Notes under the pieces: model-generated
The model's database searches: none
Told to the model about the DNA's origin: nothing
What the model saw: the letters and a program-made list of their open reading frames with translations, nothing else
Made by a program: the position numbers and the translations under genes
Shown here: one piece after another, positions 44,960 through 53,790 of the stretch
Layout of the letters: each line of letters begins with the position of its first letter
Numbering within the stretch: the stretch's first letter is position 1
Assembly (NCBI GenBank): GCA_003132165.1
Contig: PKWW01000060.1
Location: 1 to 64,000, forward strand
Length of the DNA stretch: 64,000 bases
Reading direction: 5' to 3'
Origin: Acidimicrobiaceae bacterium
GTDB lineage: Bacteria; Actinomycetota; Acidimicrobiia; Acidimicrobiales; RAAP-2

Positions 44960-44965
44960 GGTGGT

Positions 44966-46342
44966 GTGTCGGGCGCCCAAATTTCCGCAATTTCCAATGA
45001 TTCCCCGGCTTCGCGGGTCGATCTCTCGGTGGGCGACGAGCTCATCTCAATCAACGGGCGAGAACCCACCGACATCATTGAGTACCAACAACTGATCGAC
45101 GGCGACGTGGTGACGCTCTTGGTGCAACGAGGGGACGAGGCGCTCTCGCGAAAGGTCACCATCAAAAAAGAGGTGGGTCAGCCCCTCGGGCTCTCGATCG
45201 ATTCAGCGGTCTTCGACCGAATCCGAACGTGCGACAATCACTGCTCCTTCTGCTTCATCTACCAACTACCCAAGGGAATGCGTCGTTCGCTCTACGTGAA
45301 GGACGACGACTTCCGGCTGTCCTTCCTCTACGGGAACTACACGACTCTCACGAGGTTCACCGAGTTCGATCTCGAGCGCGTCGTTGGTGAGGGTCTCTCA
45401 CCGCTGTACGTGTCGATCCATTCCACGAATCCAGAATTACGGGCGGAAATGCTGCGCAATCCCCGCGGGGCCACCAGCCTTCGTTGGCTTCGCGAACTTC
45501 TCAGGGCGGACATTGAAGTCCACGCACAGGTTGTGGTGTGCCCGGGCGTCAACGACGGCGCGGAACTCGAGCGGACGCTGCACGACGTCATCTCCCTGTA
45601 CCCGGAGTTGATGACCGTGGCGCTGGTGCCCGTAGGGGTCAGTGATTTCTCACTCGAGGAGACCATGCGATCACACACGGTCGATGAAGCCCGTCACGTG
45701 GTCGCGCTCGCCGAGAAGTTCCAGCAGTTGACCCTCGAGGTACTCGGGCGGGTCTCGGTCTTCGCGAGTGATGAGTTTTATCTGGTCGCGGGCATGACCC
45801 CGCCACCCGCCACGAAGTTCGAGAGCCTCGACCAGGCGGAGAACGGCATTGGCCTGGTAGCGGCGTTCTGCGAGAGCTTCGCCGGGGGCGCCAGCATGGA
45901 GAAACTCGGCACCGGGTTCTTCCAGTCAGTCGACGGCGCACCCGAATGGGGTTACCGGGCGCCCAAGGGCGCGAGCGACGCGACCGAGACCGGCGACGAT
46001 GTGCTCGTGGTGACGGGCGAGTACGCCACACCGATCCTGCGTGAACTCTTCGACACCTACGGATTTTCGGACGTCGGGATACTGCCGGTCACCAACACCT
46101 ACTTCGGGGGAAACATCAAGGTGGCGGGGCTGTTGACCGGCCAGGATCTCATCCGGGCACTCGCCGACGTTGACGACTCGGTGGTCTGTCTGCTACCTGA
46201 CGTGTGCCTCTCGGAGGGGCGCTTCCTCGACGGCCTTACACTTGAGGACTTACCTCATCGCGTGATCACCGTTCGCACGACGGGTCAAGATCTCAGAAGC
46301 ACCCTCGAGACGGTGCGCTCAAAAGGACTGGTCTCATCATGA
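44966..46342 (+). CDS. Radical SAM-like PDZ/DUF512 protein
   Basis: The 458-residue protein has an amino-terminal PDZ-like segment (SVGDELISINGREPTDIIEY), then an iron-sulfur Cys motif C89-DNH-C93-SF-C96, and a C-terminal DUF512 domain (GTGFFQSVDGAPEWGYRAP, VTNTYFGGNIKVAGLLTGQDL, LPDVCLSEGRFLDGLT). This architecture is conserved next to der in many Gram-positive bacteria; the reaction is unknown. The start is GTG 44966. The stop overlaps der (ATGA). Confidence 0.85.
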   Translation: MSGAQISAISNDSPASRVDLSVGDELISINGREPTDIIEYQQLIDGDVVTLLVQRGDEALSRKVTIKKEVGQPLGLSIDSAVFDRIRTCDNHCSFCFIYQLPKGMRRSLYVKDDDFRLSFLYGNYTTLTRFTEFDLERVVGEGLSPLYVSIHSTNPELRAEMLRNPRGATSLRWLRELLRADIEVHAQVVVCPGVNDGAELERTLHDVISLYPELMTVALVPVGVSDFSLEETMRSHTVDEARHVVALAEKFQQLTLEVLGRVSVFASDEFYLVAGMTPPPATKFESLDQAENGIGLVAAFCESFAGGASMEKLGTGFFQSVDGAPEWGYRAPKGASDATETGDDVLVVTGEYATPILRELFDTYGFSDVGILPVTNTYFGGNIKVAGLLTGQDLIRALADVDDSVVCLLPDVCLSEGRFLDGLTLEDLPHRVITVRTTGQDLRSTLETVRSKGLVSS

Positions 46343-47634
46343 AAAAGCCCCAGGTAGTCATCGTGGGACGTCCGAACGTCGGCAAGAGTTCAATTGTCAA
46401 CCGCCTGGCCGGCAAGCGCCTGGCCGTGGTCGAAGAGCACCGCGGCGTGACCCGTGACCGCAAGGCCGTCGAGGTTGAGTGGCGCGGAGTGACTTTTGAC
46501 GTGGTGGACACCGGCGGATGGCTCGAAGCGGGCGACACCCTCGAGAGCAAGGTCTCCAAGCAGGCGAACGCCGCGCTCGACTCGGCGGACCTCGTGTTAC
46601 TCGTGGTCGACGTGACGACGGGTCTGGTCGACGAGGACACCCACGCGGCCCGATGGGCGCTGCGCAGCGGTCGCCAGGTGGTGCTCGTGGTGAACAAAGT
46701 CGACGACGCCCAGCACGAAGCCAACAGCTGGGAGTTCCTGAAACTCGGTGCCGGTGACCCCCACACCGTCAGCGCCCTGCACGGCAGGGGAGCGGGCGAT
46801 CTACTCGACTACATCGTCGACGAACTCGGCGAGCAGATTGAGGTCGAAGAAGCCGCCGAGGCGGACGATGATGGTGCCCTTCGTGTGGCGATCGTCGGAC
46901 GACCCAACGTTGGAAAATCGACCCTCTTCAACCAGCTCATTGGCGAAGAACGTTCGGTCGTACACGACATGCCCGGGACGACGCGTGACGCCATTGACAC
47001 CGTCGTGATGACCGAAGTCGGCCTTATTCGTTTCATCGACACCGCCGGTATGCGGCGTCGGGCCAAGACCGAGGCCGGACTCGAGACCTACGCCGTGCTG
47101 CGTAGCCTCGACGCGCTCGACCGCGCGGATATCGCGATACTCGTGATCGATGCGACCATCGGGGCAACCGGCCAGGATCAGCGCCTTGCGGAGCGGATCT
47201 CCGCGGCGGGTTGTCCGTCGCTGGTGGTACTCAATAAGTGGGAACTCGTACCGACCGAAGAACGTGACTCCGTGCTCGCAACCGTGGGGGAGAAGCTCGC
47301 ATTCCTCGGTGACGCACCGGTGATGAAGACGACGGCGACTTCGGGCAAGGGCGTGCACCGCATCCTTCCCGCTTTGTCGATCGCGGCGGCCGACTACGTC
47401 AAGCGTGTCCCCACTGGTGCGCTCAACCGCGCCATTCGCGACCTGCAGATCAAGCAACCCGCGCCGACCGGTAAAATCCGATACGCGGTCCAGGGCGCCA
47501 CCGAGCCTCCGACGTTCACGTTGTTCGTCGCCGGTCGTCTTCCCCAGACGTACCTGCGCTACGTCGAACGGTCACTCCGGGAGCGGTTTCAACTCGGCTC
47601 TTCACCGTTGCGAGTGCGCGTCCGAGTCGAATAG
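46339..47634 (+). CDS. der: Ribosome-associated GTPase Der (EngA)
   Basis: Double-GTPase essential for 50S subunit assembly. The 431-residue protein has the first P-loop GRPNVGKS (10-17) with DTGGW and VNKVD, a second P-loop GRPNVGKS (near 184-191) with DTAGMRRR and LNKWE, and a C-terminal KH-like domain (GKIRYAVQGATEPPTFTLFV). ATG 46339 overlaps the preceding stop. Its stop shares one base with the next start. Confidence 0.96.
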   Translation: MKKPQVVIVGRPNVGKSSIVNRLAGKRLAVVEEHRGVTRDRKAVEVEWRGVTFDVVDTGGWLEAGDTLESKVSKQANAALDSADLVLLVVDVTTGLVDEDTHAARWALRSGRQVVLVVNKVDDAQHEANSWEFLKLGAGDPHTVSALHGRGAGDLLDYIVDELGEQIEVEEAAEADDDGALRVAIVGRPNVGKSTLFNQLIGEERSVVHDMPGTTRDAIDTVVMTEVGLIRFIDTAGMRRRAKTEAGLETYAVLRSLDALDRADIAILVIDATIGATGQDQRLAERISAAGCPSLVVLNKWELVPTEERDSVLATVGEKLAFLGDAPVMKTTATSGKGVHRILPALSIAAADYVKRVPTGALNRAIRDLQIKQPAPTGKIRYAVQGATEPPTFTLFVAGRLPQTYLRYVERSLRERFQLGSSPLRVRVRVE

Positions 47635-47816
47635 TGGCGAAGTGGTGCGAGACGTGCGACCGCCCCGTCGAGGGCGATGTCTGTGAGGTCTGTGGCAACC
47701 CCGTCACGGAACCCACCAGGGAGCCGATGCCGTGGATGTGGCGGTTCTTCTTGGTCACCTCGGCCATCTATCTGATTTGGCGCATTTATCAGTTAATTTC
47801 GTGGTTGTCCCACTAG
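47634..47816 (+). CDS. Small zinc-ribbon membrane protein
   Basis: The 60-residue protein has CETCDRP...CEVCG at the start (zinc ribbon with four Cys) and one membrane helix at the end (WRFFLVTSAIYLIWRIYQLI). GTG 47634 overlaps the last base of the der stop codon, so it is in the same operon. The function is unknown; such tiny zinc-ribbon anchors are frequent in actinobacteria. Confidence 0.75.
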   Translation: MAKWCETCDRPVEGDVCEVCGNPVTEPTREPMPWMWRFFLVTSAIYLIWRIYQLISWLSH

Positions 47817-47826
47817 GAGGTTTGTC

Positions 47827-48342
47827 ATGGCTATCTACGCACTCGGTGACCGGGTCCCAACGATTCACCCTGATGCCTTCGTGCACCCCGACGCGGTCGT
47901 CATTGGCGACGTGCGAATCGGTGCAGACTCCTCAATCTGGCCCGGCGCGGTCCTGCGTGGCGATTACGGCACGATCATCATCGGCGCGCGCACCTCGATT
48001 CAAGACGGCACAGTCGTGCACGCGGTGGCGGAGTTTCCGACTGTCGTGGGTGATGACTGCGTGGTTGGCCATATTGCACACCTCGAAGGTTGTGTCATCC
48101 ACGATCGATCGCTCGTCGGCAGCGGTTCAGTCGTGCTGCACCAGGCGAACGTGCACAGTGGCGCTACTGTCGGTGCGGGCGCTGTCGTTCGTAATCGGAT
48201 GGAGGTGCCCGTGAACGCCTTGGCCGTGGGCGTTCCGGCCCAGATCAAGCTCGACGCCAGCTCGGAGCCCATGATCGTCGCCGCAGCGCAACTCTACGTT
48301 GCCAACGCGCGCCGCTACAAGAGCGAGCTCCGCCAGCTCTAG
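47827..48342 (+). CDS. Gamma-carbonic anhydrase family protein
   Basis: The 171-residue left-handed beta-helix hexapeptide protein opens FVHPDAVVIGDVRIGADSSIWPGAVLRGDYGTIIIG and has DGTVVHA and VVGHIAHLEGCVI, supplying the His metal ligands of the YrdA/PaaY-like gamma-CA group. Activity of this subgroup is often undetermined. AGGAGG lies just upstream (47816-47821). Its stop codon overlaps the convergent trpD stop (CTAG). Confidence 0.88.
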   Translation: MAIYALGDRVPTIHPDAFVHPDAVVIGDVRIGADSSIWPGAVLRGDYGTIIIGARTSIQDGTVVHAVAEFPTVVGDDCVVGHIAHLEGCVIHDRSLVGSGSVVLHQANVHSGATVGAGAVVRNRMEVPVNALAVGVPAQIKLDASSEPMIVAAAQLYVANARRYKSELRQL

Positions 48343-49358
48343 CTGTTGGAAATCGCAACGAGCCGCTCGAGCGCCACGCCGGCGTGCCCGCCGAGGACAC
48401 TGTCGCTGGCGAGTTGAAAACCCTCGCTCAACGTCTCGGCTTTTCCTGCGACCATGAGCGCCAGCGCGGCGTTGGCACAGACCACGTCGAAGACCGGGCC
48501 CTGCTGTCCCTCGAGGAACGCGTAGACCACGGCAAGATTGTGCTCGGTGTCGCCGCCTCGAATCGCTGACACGTCATGGTGACGGCCGAGCTCTCCGGCG
48601 GCGTCAAGACGTTGGACGTCGACGCCCTCGGGCGTGATGAGGTGCAGGGTGGAATCGGCGCCCAGGGAGAGTTCGTCGAGTCCGTCGTCGGCGTTTACCA
48701 GGATTGCGTACCTGATGCCCCGAGCGTGCAGCACGTGTGCCATGTGATCGAGCAGGTGTCGCTGGGCGACACCGATGAGTGACCTCTCCACCAGAGCCGG
48801 GTTGGCGAGGGGGCCGAGCACGTTGAAGATCGTGCGAAATGCCAGTGCCCGTCGAATCGGCGTTAGATAGCCCAGAGCGTGGTGAAAGGTAGGTGCGAAA
48901 AGAAAACCGATGCCGGCGCCTTCGATGCAAGCCCGCACGATCTCCTCATTGGCGTCCAGACGGACACCGAGCGCCTCGAGGACGTCGGCCGAACCGACCA
49001 GTGACGAAGCGGCCCGGTTGCCGTGCTTGGCGACGGGCACACCGCATCCGGCGACTGCGAGCGACGCCATCGTGGAGATATTTACGGTGTGCAACTGGTC
49101 GCCGCCGGTGCCGACGATGTCGATCGCGTCGGGGCCCACCGAGAAGGTGTTCGCCGACGCGAGCATCGCGTCGATGAAGCCGGTCATCTCATCTGCGGTC
49201 TCACCCTTTGCGGTAAGCGCCGTGAGAAAGCTGGCGATCATGACGCCTTCGACCTGACCCGTGAGAATCTCCAAGAGCGCGTCACGGGCTTCAAGTCGTT
49301 CCAGATTCGTTCCCCGTACGAGCGGATTGAGGACATCCTTGGCGAATGTGGTACTCAT
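48339..49358 (-). CDS. trpD: Anthranilate phosphoribosyltransferase
   Basis: Second step of tryptophan synthesis from anthranilate and PRPP. The 339-residue protein has DIVGTGGDQLHTVNISTMAS (PRPP loop), VAKHGNRAASS (KHGNR), GFLFAPTFHHALGY, RTIFNVLGPLANP and the late acidic pair DGLDELSL. ATG 49358 gives the family-typical start; an upstream extension to 49427 is not conserved-looking. It is transcribed away from trpCFBA. Confidence 0.94.
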   Translation of the reverse strand: MSTTFAKDVLNPLVRGTNLERLEARDALLEILTGQVEGVMIASFLTALTAKGETADEMTGFIDAMLASANTFSVGPDAIDIVGTGGDQLHTVNISTMASLAVAGCGVPVAKHGNRAASSLVGSADVLEALGVRLDANEEIVRACIEGAGIGFLFAPTFHHALGYLTPIRRALAFRTIFNVLGPLANPALVERSLIGVAQRHLLDHMAHVLHARGIRYAILVNADDGLDELSLGADSTLHLITPEGVDVQRLDAAGELGRHHDVSAIRGGDTEHNLAVVYAFLEGQQGPVFDVVCANAALALMVAGKAETLSEGFQLASDSVLGGHAGVALERLVAISNS

Positions 49359-49428
49359 GAAGTGCACTCGGAAGGACGATTCGGCATAGAGACAAGTTAG
49401 TCGTGAGTGGGGGACTCTTCGGCACAAC

Positions 49429-49440
49429 TACGATTTGTCG
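49429..49440 (+). promoter_or_regulatory. Leaderless-type -10 box for trpC
   Basis: TACGAT at 49429-49434, six bases, then ATG 49441. There is no leader peptide, attenuator hairpin or Shine-Dalgarno between trpD and trpC, so classical trp attenuation is not visible. Confidence 0.5.
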
Positions 49441-50232
49441 ATGGCGTCAACGTATCTGGACAACATCGTGGCGTGGCACCGCGAACGCGCCAGCGCCGAC
49501 CATCGAGTGTGGCAGGACCGCCTGGAACGCGTGTACTACTCGGGTCCTTCAATGTCCCAGACACTGCGTGCGGGCACACGAGTGAAGGTGATCGCCGAGG
49601 TCAAGCGACGTTCGCCGTCGAAGGGGTGGATCGACGAGCATCTCGACCCGGCCACTTTGGCGCGTGACTACCAACGGGGGGGAGCTGCGGCGTTGTCGGT
49701 GCTCACCGATGAGCCTCATTTCGCCGGATCGCGCCACGACCTCGAGGTGGTCCGTGCGGCCGTCGAGATCCCCATCCTTCGCAAGGATTTCACCGTCAGC
49801 GCCAACGACGTGCTCGATGCCGCGGAGATGGGCGCCAGCACGGTACTGCTGATCGTGGCCGTCCTCGAGCGCGCGGAGTTGGCCAACTACATCACCCTCG
49901 CATCCGAGTGCGGTATCGACGCACTGGTTGAGGTGCACGACGCCGATGAGGCGAGCATCGCGCTCGACCTCGGTGCAGTCCTGATAGGGGTGAACCAGCG
50001 TGATCTCCGTAGTTTTGAGGTCAATTCGACCCACGCCGCCGACGTGATCGCCGGGCTCGATGCAGGGGTGCTTACGGTTGCCGAGTCGGGGATGACGTCG
50101 CGCGCCGATGTGGAACGAGCCGCGGCCGCTGGCTTTGACGCGGTCCTCGTAGGCGAGGCCTTCGTGCGCGCCACCGACCCGGTCGCCCTCGTTCACTCGT
50201 TCACCACGGTCGAGAAGGTCGACCGTGCCTGA
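49441..50232 (+). CDS. trpC: Indole-3-glycerol phosphate synthase
   Basis: Fourth step of tryptophan synthesis. The 263-residue TIM barrel has VKVIAEVKRRSPSKGWI (catalytic Lys), ALSVLTDEPHFAGS, ILRKDFTVSANDV, LVEVHD, LIGVNQRDLRSFEV and VAESGMTSRADV. It overlaps trpF by 8 bases, the first of a series of overlaps through trpA. Confidence 0.95.
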   Translation: MASTYLDNIVAWHRERASADHRVWQDRLERVYYSGPSMSQTLRAGTRVKVIAEVKRRSPSKGWIDEHLDPATLARDYQRGGAAALSVLTDEPHFAGSRHDLEVVRAAVEIPILRKDFTVSANDVLDAAEMGASTVLLIVAVLERAELANYITLASECGIDALVEVHDADEASIALDLGAVLIGVNQRDLRSFEVNSTHAADVIAGLDAGVLTVAESGMTSRADVERAAAAGFDAVLVGEAFVRATDPVALVHSFTTVEKVDRA

Positions 50233-50869
50233 ATTCGCGACAAAGGGCCACTTTGTCAAAATCTGCGGCATCACGAATATTGACGATGCAGAAGCAGCAA
50301 TCCGTGACGGTGCAGACGCAATCGGGTTGATTCTTGCTGAGTCCAAACGCCAGATCACCATCGAGGCCGCGACCGACCTCGCGAAGGCGACGGCGGGCCG
50401 CGTGCTTCGGGTGGGCGTGTTTCGTGGCAATTCGGACTCGTTCATCCTCGACGCTCTGGACCAGGCTGACTTCGACGTCGTCCAGGTACACGGCAACTTG
50501 AGTTCGCAACTCCTCGTCGACCTTCGATCGAGAGGAACGTTGGTGGTGAAGGCGCTCTCGATCACCGATGACGAATTTCTGCACTTCGACGAATCACTTG
50601 TCGACGCGGTTCTCGTCGACGGACCGAGTCCGGGCAGCGGCGAAAGTCACTCGTGGGCCGAAGTCACCGCACGAGGTTTTCGAGTTCCTCTCATCGCCGC
50701 CGGCGGACTCTCGCCCGACAATGTCGACGACGTGATCGCTACCGTACGACCGTGGGGTGTCGACGTCTCGACGGGCGTTGAAGCAGCCCCCGGGGTGAAG
50801 GACCATGTGCTGGTAAGTAGTTTCATAGAGCGCGCCCGTCGCGCGTTTTCCAAAGGAGAGTTGAAGTGA
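50225..50869 (+). CDS. trpF: Phosphoribosylanthranilate isomerase
   Basis: Third step of tryptophan synthesis (Amadori rearrangement). The 214-residue TIM barrel has VKICGITNIDDAEAAI (catalytic Cys), AIGLILAESKRQI, VVQVHGN, LVDGPSPGSG (catalytic Asp region) and IAAGGLSPDNV, GVDVSTGVE. Being a separate trpF gene, this organism need not rely on PriA for this step, unlike many actinobacteria that use PriA for both His and Trp. Its stop overlaps trpB. Confidence 0.92.
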   Translation: MPEFATKGHFVKICGITNIDDAEAAIRDGADAIGLILAESKRQITIEAATDLAKATAGRVLRVGVFRGNSDSFILDALDQADFDVVQVHGNLSSQLLVDLRSRGTLVVKALSITDDEFLHFDESLVDAVLVDGPSPGSGESHSWAEVTARGFRVPLIAAGGLSPDNVDDVIATVRPWGVDVSTGVEAAPGVKDHVLVSSFIERARRAFSKGELK

Positions 50870-52050
50870 CCGATTCCAAGGTGTTCATGACGCCCCCGGA
50901 CGAGCGGGGACACTTCGGGACGTTTGGCGGACGCTTCGTTCCTGAGGCCCTGATGCCGGCGTGTCTGGAGCTCGAGACGGCGTTCGTCGAGGCCTGGAGC
51001 GATTCTCACTTCACTGACGAGTACCGCAAGGTGCTGCACGAATTCGGAGGTCGCCCGACACCGGTGACGCCACTGCATCGGCTGTCAGAACAACTGGGGC
51101 TTCGTATCTTTGCGAAGCGCGAGGACCTCGCGCACACGGGCTCACACAAGATCAACAACGTGATCGGCCAGACCTTGCTGACGAAGCGAATGGGCAAGAC
51201 GAGGGTCATCGCCGAGACCGGCGCGGGACAGCACGGCGTCGCCACGGCGACCGCGGCCGCGCGAATGGGCCTCGAGTGCACCGTGTACATGGGCGAGATC
51301 GACACCGAACGCCAGGCGCTCAATGTCTTTCGAATGGAGCTTCTCGGAGCGACGGTGGTACCCGTGACGTCGGGCAGCAGGACCCTGAAGGATGCGGTGA
51401 ATGAGGCGATGCGCGAGTGGGTGACGTGCGTGCAGGACACGCACTACTGCCTGGGCTCGGTGATGGGACCACATCCGTTCCCTTGGATGGTGCGCGAGAT
51501 GCAGAGCATCATCGGCACCGAGGCCTCACAGCAACTGCAACAACTCGGTGTCGAGGAGCCCGACCTCGTGGTCGCCTGCGTGGGCGGCGGCTCGAACGCG
51601 GCGGGCGTCTTCGCCGGTTTCGCCAACTCGTCCACCCGACTGATTGGTATCGAAGCCGCCGGCGGCAGCGCCGTTGGTAAGGGATCACCGGGCGTACTGC
51701 ACGGAATGAGATCACTCCTCCTGCAAGACGAGTTCGGTCAGATCGAAGAAGCCTTCTCGATCTCCGCGGGTCTCGACTATCCGGGAATTGGCCCCGAGCA
51801 CGCGTATCTTGCCGCGAGCGGGCGGGCGGAATACTTCGCAATCGGCGACGAAGACGTCATCAACGCACTGCAGGTCCTGAGCCTCACCGAGGGCATCATC
51901 CCCGCACTGGAGACCGCACACGCCGTGGCCTGGATTCTCCAGGAGGCGGGCAAGCAGATCCCACTCGGCTCGACGGTGCTCTTGAACCTTTCGGGTCGTG
52001 GCGACAAGGACGTGGCCCAGGTTCGCGAGATTCTGCGGGCCCAGTCATGA
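50866..52050 (+). CDS. trpB: Tryptophan synthase beta chain
   Basis: PLP enzyme joining indole and serine. The 394-residue protein has GTFGGRFVPEALMPA, KREDLAHTGSHKINN with the PLP Lys95, GAGQHGVATATAAA, GGGSNAAGVF (phosphate loop) and ISAGLDYPGIGPEHA. The length is typical. The GTG start overlaps trpF and the stop overlaps trpA (ATGA), ensuring balanced subunit synthesis. Confidence 0.96.
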   Translation: MTDSKVFMTPPDERGHFGTFGGRFVPEALMPACLELETAFVEAWSDSHFTDEYRKVLHEFGGRPTPVTPLHRLSEQLGLRIFAKREDLAHTGSHKINNVIGQTLLTKRMGKTRVIAETGAGQHGVATATAAARMGLECTVYMGEIDTERQALNVFRMELLGATVVPVTSGSRTLKDAVNEAMREWVTCVQDTHYCLGSVMGPHPFPWMVREMQSIIGTEASQQLQQLGVEEPDLVVACVGGGSNAAGVFAGFANSSTRLIGIEAAGGSAVGKGSPGVLHGMRSLLLQDEFGQIEEAFSISAGLDYPGIGPEHAYLAASGRAEYFAIGDEDVINALQVLSLTEGIIPALETAHAVAWILQEAGKQIPLGSTVLLNLSGRGDKDVAQVREILRAQS

Positions 52051-52817
52051 AGTCGCTCGAGACCTACCTGCGGGCGCTTCGCGCGTCAGGGCGCAAGGCC
52101 CTGGTTCCGTACTTTGTTGCCGGTGTGACACCGCACTGGGTCCAGCACGTCGAAGCGGCGGTGCACGCGGGCGCTGACGCCATTGAAATCGGCATCCCAT
52201 TCTCTGATCCGATGATGGATGGCGTCGTCATTCAAGAGGCGGCGCTGCGGGCGCTGCAGGCGGGCACAACGTTCGACTCGCTGTGCACTGACCTCGCGAA
52301 GCTCTCGACGTCAGTGCCACTGGTCGCCATGACCTACTTCAACATCTTCCACCACTACGGCTTGGAACGCTCGGCGGGCAAGTTGCAGTCGAGCGGCATG
52401 TCGGGCGCCATCGTGCCCGATCTTCCCCTCGAAGAAGCCGACCAATGGCGCAGCGCCTGCGCGGCCCACGACGTCGCCAACATCTTTCTCGTGGCTCCGT
52501 CATCGCCCGCGGACCGCATCAGCAGCATTGCCAAAGCGACCGAAGGTTTCTGTTACGCGTCGGCGCGCATGGCCGTAACGGGCAAGTCGAACAACACCGG
52601 CGAAGGTGCACGCGTCGTAAGCGAGATTCGAGCGGTCTCTGATGTTCCGACCTATATCGGGATCGGAATCAGCACCCCCGAGCAAGCGCGTGCGGCTTCT
52701 TCGGTCAGTGACGGAGTGATCGTGGGATCGGCTCTAGTGCAGATAATTTTGAACGGCGGCGGCGCCGACGATGTTGAAAGTTTCGTCGGCGGATTCCGGC
52801 GCGCGATCGACGAATAG
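52047..52817 (+). CDS. trpA: Tryptophan synthase alpha chain
   Basis: Releases indole from indole-3-glycerol phosphate and passes it to TrpB. The 256-residue TIM barrel has ALVPYFVAGVTP, ADAIEIGIPFSDPMMDG (catalytic Glu and Asp), AIVPDLPLEEADQW, FLVAPSSPADRI and PTYIGIGISTPEQA. It is the last gene of the operon and is followed by an intrinsic terminator. Confidence 0.94.
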   Translation: MKSLETYLRALRASGRKALVPYFVAGVTPHWVQHVEAAVHAGADAIEIGIPFSDPMMDGVVIQEAALRALQAGTTFDSLCTDLAKLSTSVPLVAMTYFNIFHHYGLERSAGKLQSSGMSGAIVPDLPLEEADQWRSACAAHDVANIFLVAPSSPADRISSIAKATEGFCYASARMAVTGKSNNTGEGARVVSEIRAVSDVPTYIGIGISTPEQARAASSVSDGVIVGSALVQIILNGGGADDVESFVGGFRRAIDE

Positions 52818-52819
52818 CG

Positions 52820-52850
52820 CTCGCGTGCGTGGACGCGAGGATTATTTTTT
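52820..52850 (+). terminator. Intrinsic terminator of the trp operon
   Basis: CTCGCGT and ACGCGAG form a perfect 7-bp stem (52820-52826 with 52833-52839, loop GCGTGG), followed by GATTATTTTTT. It lies right after the trpA stop. Confidence 0.8.
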
Positions 52851-52851
52851 C

Positions 52852-52894
52852 TGAGAATCTTCTCAAATTCTTATGAATCCTGACGAAACGTCAG
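52852..52894. promoter_or_regulatory. Palindrome cluster upstream of the acetate transporter gene
   Basis: TGAGAA-TC-TTCTCA (52852-52865) and CTGACG-AAA-CGTCAG (52880-52894) are perfect inverted repeats 14 bases apart. The second is followed by TTTTCT and could be a further terminator; either could be an operator for the acetate uptake gene that starts at 53035. The remainder up to 53034 holds no gene. Confidence 0.45.
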
Positions 52895-53034
52895 TTTTCT
52901 ACTGCGGAACTTTGTGATTCGTTTCACATAACTACTGACGGACAATCCCAACTCGCATCGTTTCCTAGGTGTTAAATCATTACTGAGGCGTCAAACCCGG
53001 CATCTCGATGTATTCCAATATTGGGGGTTTTTAA

Positions 53035-53598
53035 ATGTCTGATCAGAAAGTTGCGGATCCAGGTCCTCTAGGACTCGCTGGATTCGCCATGACGACGTTC
53101 TGCCTAAGTACTGCGAACGCCAACCTATGGAAGGGTGCAGGGGTGGCCGCGGCCCTCTCGTTGGCACTCATCTACGGAGGCGCCGCTCAGTTTGCCGCAG
53201 GTATGTGGGAGTTTGTGCGCAAGAACACCTTTGGTGCCTTGGCGTTCACCTCGTATGGGGCGTTCTGGATTGGCTTTTACATCCTGCTGAACGACAAGTC
53301 ATTGACGCTCGGCACGGACACCGTAGGTATCTACCTGCTGGCCTGGACGATCTTCACTCTCTACATGACGGTGGCGGCACTCAGGACGAGCATGGCGTTG
53401 ATATTGGTATTCGTTGTCTTGGATGCGACGTTCATCTTCCTGACAATCGGTGCTTGGGGCGCTGGTCACACGACCGCTACCCACATCGGAGGGTGGCTGG
53501 GCCTTTTGACGGCTGCTTTGGCCTGGTACGCGTCTGCAGCGGGTGTCATCAACGAAACCCACGGCAAGGTGGTGCTGCCAGTCGGCCCGCGCGGCTAA
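53035..53598 (+). CDS. satP: Acetate uptake transporter, GPR1/FUN34/YaaH (SatP) family
   Basis: Imports acetate (and possibly succinate) across the membrane as a hexameric channel in known members. The 187-residue protein has six transmembrane helices, the family signature DPGPLGLAGFAMTTF near the start, YGGAAQFAAGMWEFVRKNTFGALAF, and TSYGAFWIGFYIL. The start is ATG 53035 with GGGGG about eight bases upstream. It is followed by a strong terminator, so the transporter is transcribed separately from acs. Confidence 0.9.
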   Translation: MSDQKVADPGPLGLAGFAMTTFCLSTANANLWKGAGVAAALSLALIYGGAAQFAAGMWEFVRKNTFGALAFTSYGAFWIGFYILLNDKSLTLGTDTVGIYLLAWTIFTLYMTVAALRTSMALILVFVVLDATFIFLTIGAWGAGHTTATHIGGWLGLLTAALAWYASAAGVINETHGKVVLPVGPRG

Positions 53599-53635
53599 CG
53601 TACGTGTCACTGGTGTCTTGACACCGGACCCAACC

Positions 53636-53680
53636 GCCAACACCGCCCCTGCCTAACGGCACGGGCGGTGTTGGCATTTC
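53636..53680 (+). terminator. Intrinsic terminator after satP
   Basis: GCCAACACCGCCC (53636-53648) and GGGCGGTGTTGGC (53663-53675) form a perfect 13-bp stem, followed by ATTTC. Confidence 0.8.
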
Positions 53681-53790
53681 TGAGCCAAAACGCGAGTTCA
53701 CCCTATGTTTTTGAAGTAGAAGTAGAAGTGGTATTAGTTGTGATGTTCGTCCTCGGGACAGATGTCCAGAGGACTTGAGTAGGGGGTTTT

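Noticed and set aside
53711..53737. Promoter for acs from TTGAAG and a TATTAG box
   Set aside because: The 15-base spacing and weak hexamers within GAAGTA repeats are not convincing.
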